The notes under the pieces were generated by a model. It was not told the DNA's origin, did no database searches, and saw only the letters and a program-made list of their open reading frames with translations. The translations under genes and the position numbers were made by a program. This document shows positions 45,338 through 47,103 of a stretch of DNA of 47,103 nucleotides, in pieces (position 1 is the stretch's first letter; every line of letters begins with the position of its first letter). Source of the stretch: Parendozoicomonas verongulae (lineage in GTDB: Bacteria; Pseudomonadota; Gammaproteobacteria; Pseudomonadales; Endozoicomonadaceae); NCBI RefSeq assembly GCF_009711465.1, contig NZ_SMME01000853.1, forward strand, positions 1,726 through 48,828, in the 5' to 3' direction.

Positions 45338-47103
<1,766 letters not shown>

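Overview
The window reads as a chromosomal segment of a heterotrophic gammaproteobacterium, closest in gene content to Pseudomonas and the marine Oceanospirillales. The evidence is FabY-type initiation of fatty-acid synthesis, ThrH, the AcnD/PrpF form of the methylcitrate cycle, a LiuR-led leucine operon, recC-recB-recD, queC-queE and rraA. A eukaryote-type RING-H2 protein points to a host-associated lineage such as Endozoicomonas. That placement is inference from gene content; no rRNA is present.

Layout. 1-4.0 kb: the end of an unidentified membrane protein, a 436-base gap with a hairpin, then an overlapping trio of DASS/SLC13 anion transporter, sensor histidine kinase with a cyclic-nucleotide-binding-like sensor domain, and a stand-alone receiver. 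4.0-4.6 kb: a cold-shock protein with a long leader. 4.68-14.93 kb, minus strand: queC-queE-recC-recB-recD, tightly packed, sharing a hairpin terminator with the convergent csp gene. 15.1-17.4 kb: a UvrD/Rep-like helicase whose 3' end overlaps an opposing membrane-protein gene. 17.4-19.2 kb: that membrane protein and a GlxA-type regulator. 19.3-23.8 kb: fabY, a CxxC thioredoxin-like protein, thrH and pabB, the last two separated by a 15-bp hairpin.

24-33 kb is a propionate/valine unit: a GntR/FCD regulator with two TTGTCGACAA operators in its promoter region, then prpB, prpC, acnD, prpF, mmsA, mmsB. MmsB and MmsA take 3-hydroxyisobutyrate from valine to propionyl-CoA, and the Prp enzymes take propionyl-CoA to pyruvate and succinate through 2-methylcitrate. 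prpD is absent; AcnD plus PrpF replaces it.

33-36.4 kb is an accessory stretch around the core gene rraA: a charged coiled-coil orphan, a RING-H2 ubiquitin-ligase-like protein, a solitary DinJ/RelB-type antitoxin with its own terminator and no toxin, and a MarR-like regulator. 36.4-38.2 kb: an exported c-type cytochrome fused to a molybdopterin-oxidoreductase-like domain, then xthA with a clear terminator. 38.3 kb to the end: liuR-liuA-liuB-liuC-liuD-liuE and a truncated aacS, which take isovaleryl-CoA from leucine to acetyl-CoA and acetoacetate and activate acetoacetate. A palindrome inside an over-long promoter spacer is the likely LiuR site.

The most interesting object is the RING-H2 gene (about 34.2-35.3 kb). 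All eight zinc ligands, the hydrophobic E2-contact residue, the CPxC proline and the linchpin arginine are present, so a working E3-like fold is plausible in an organism not expected to have its own ubiquitin system.
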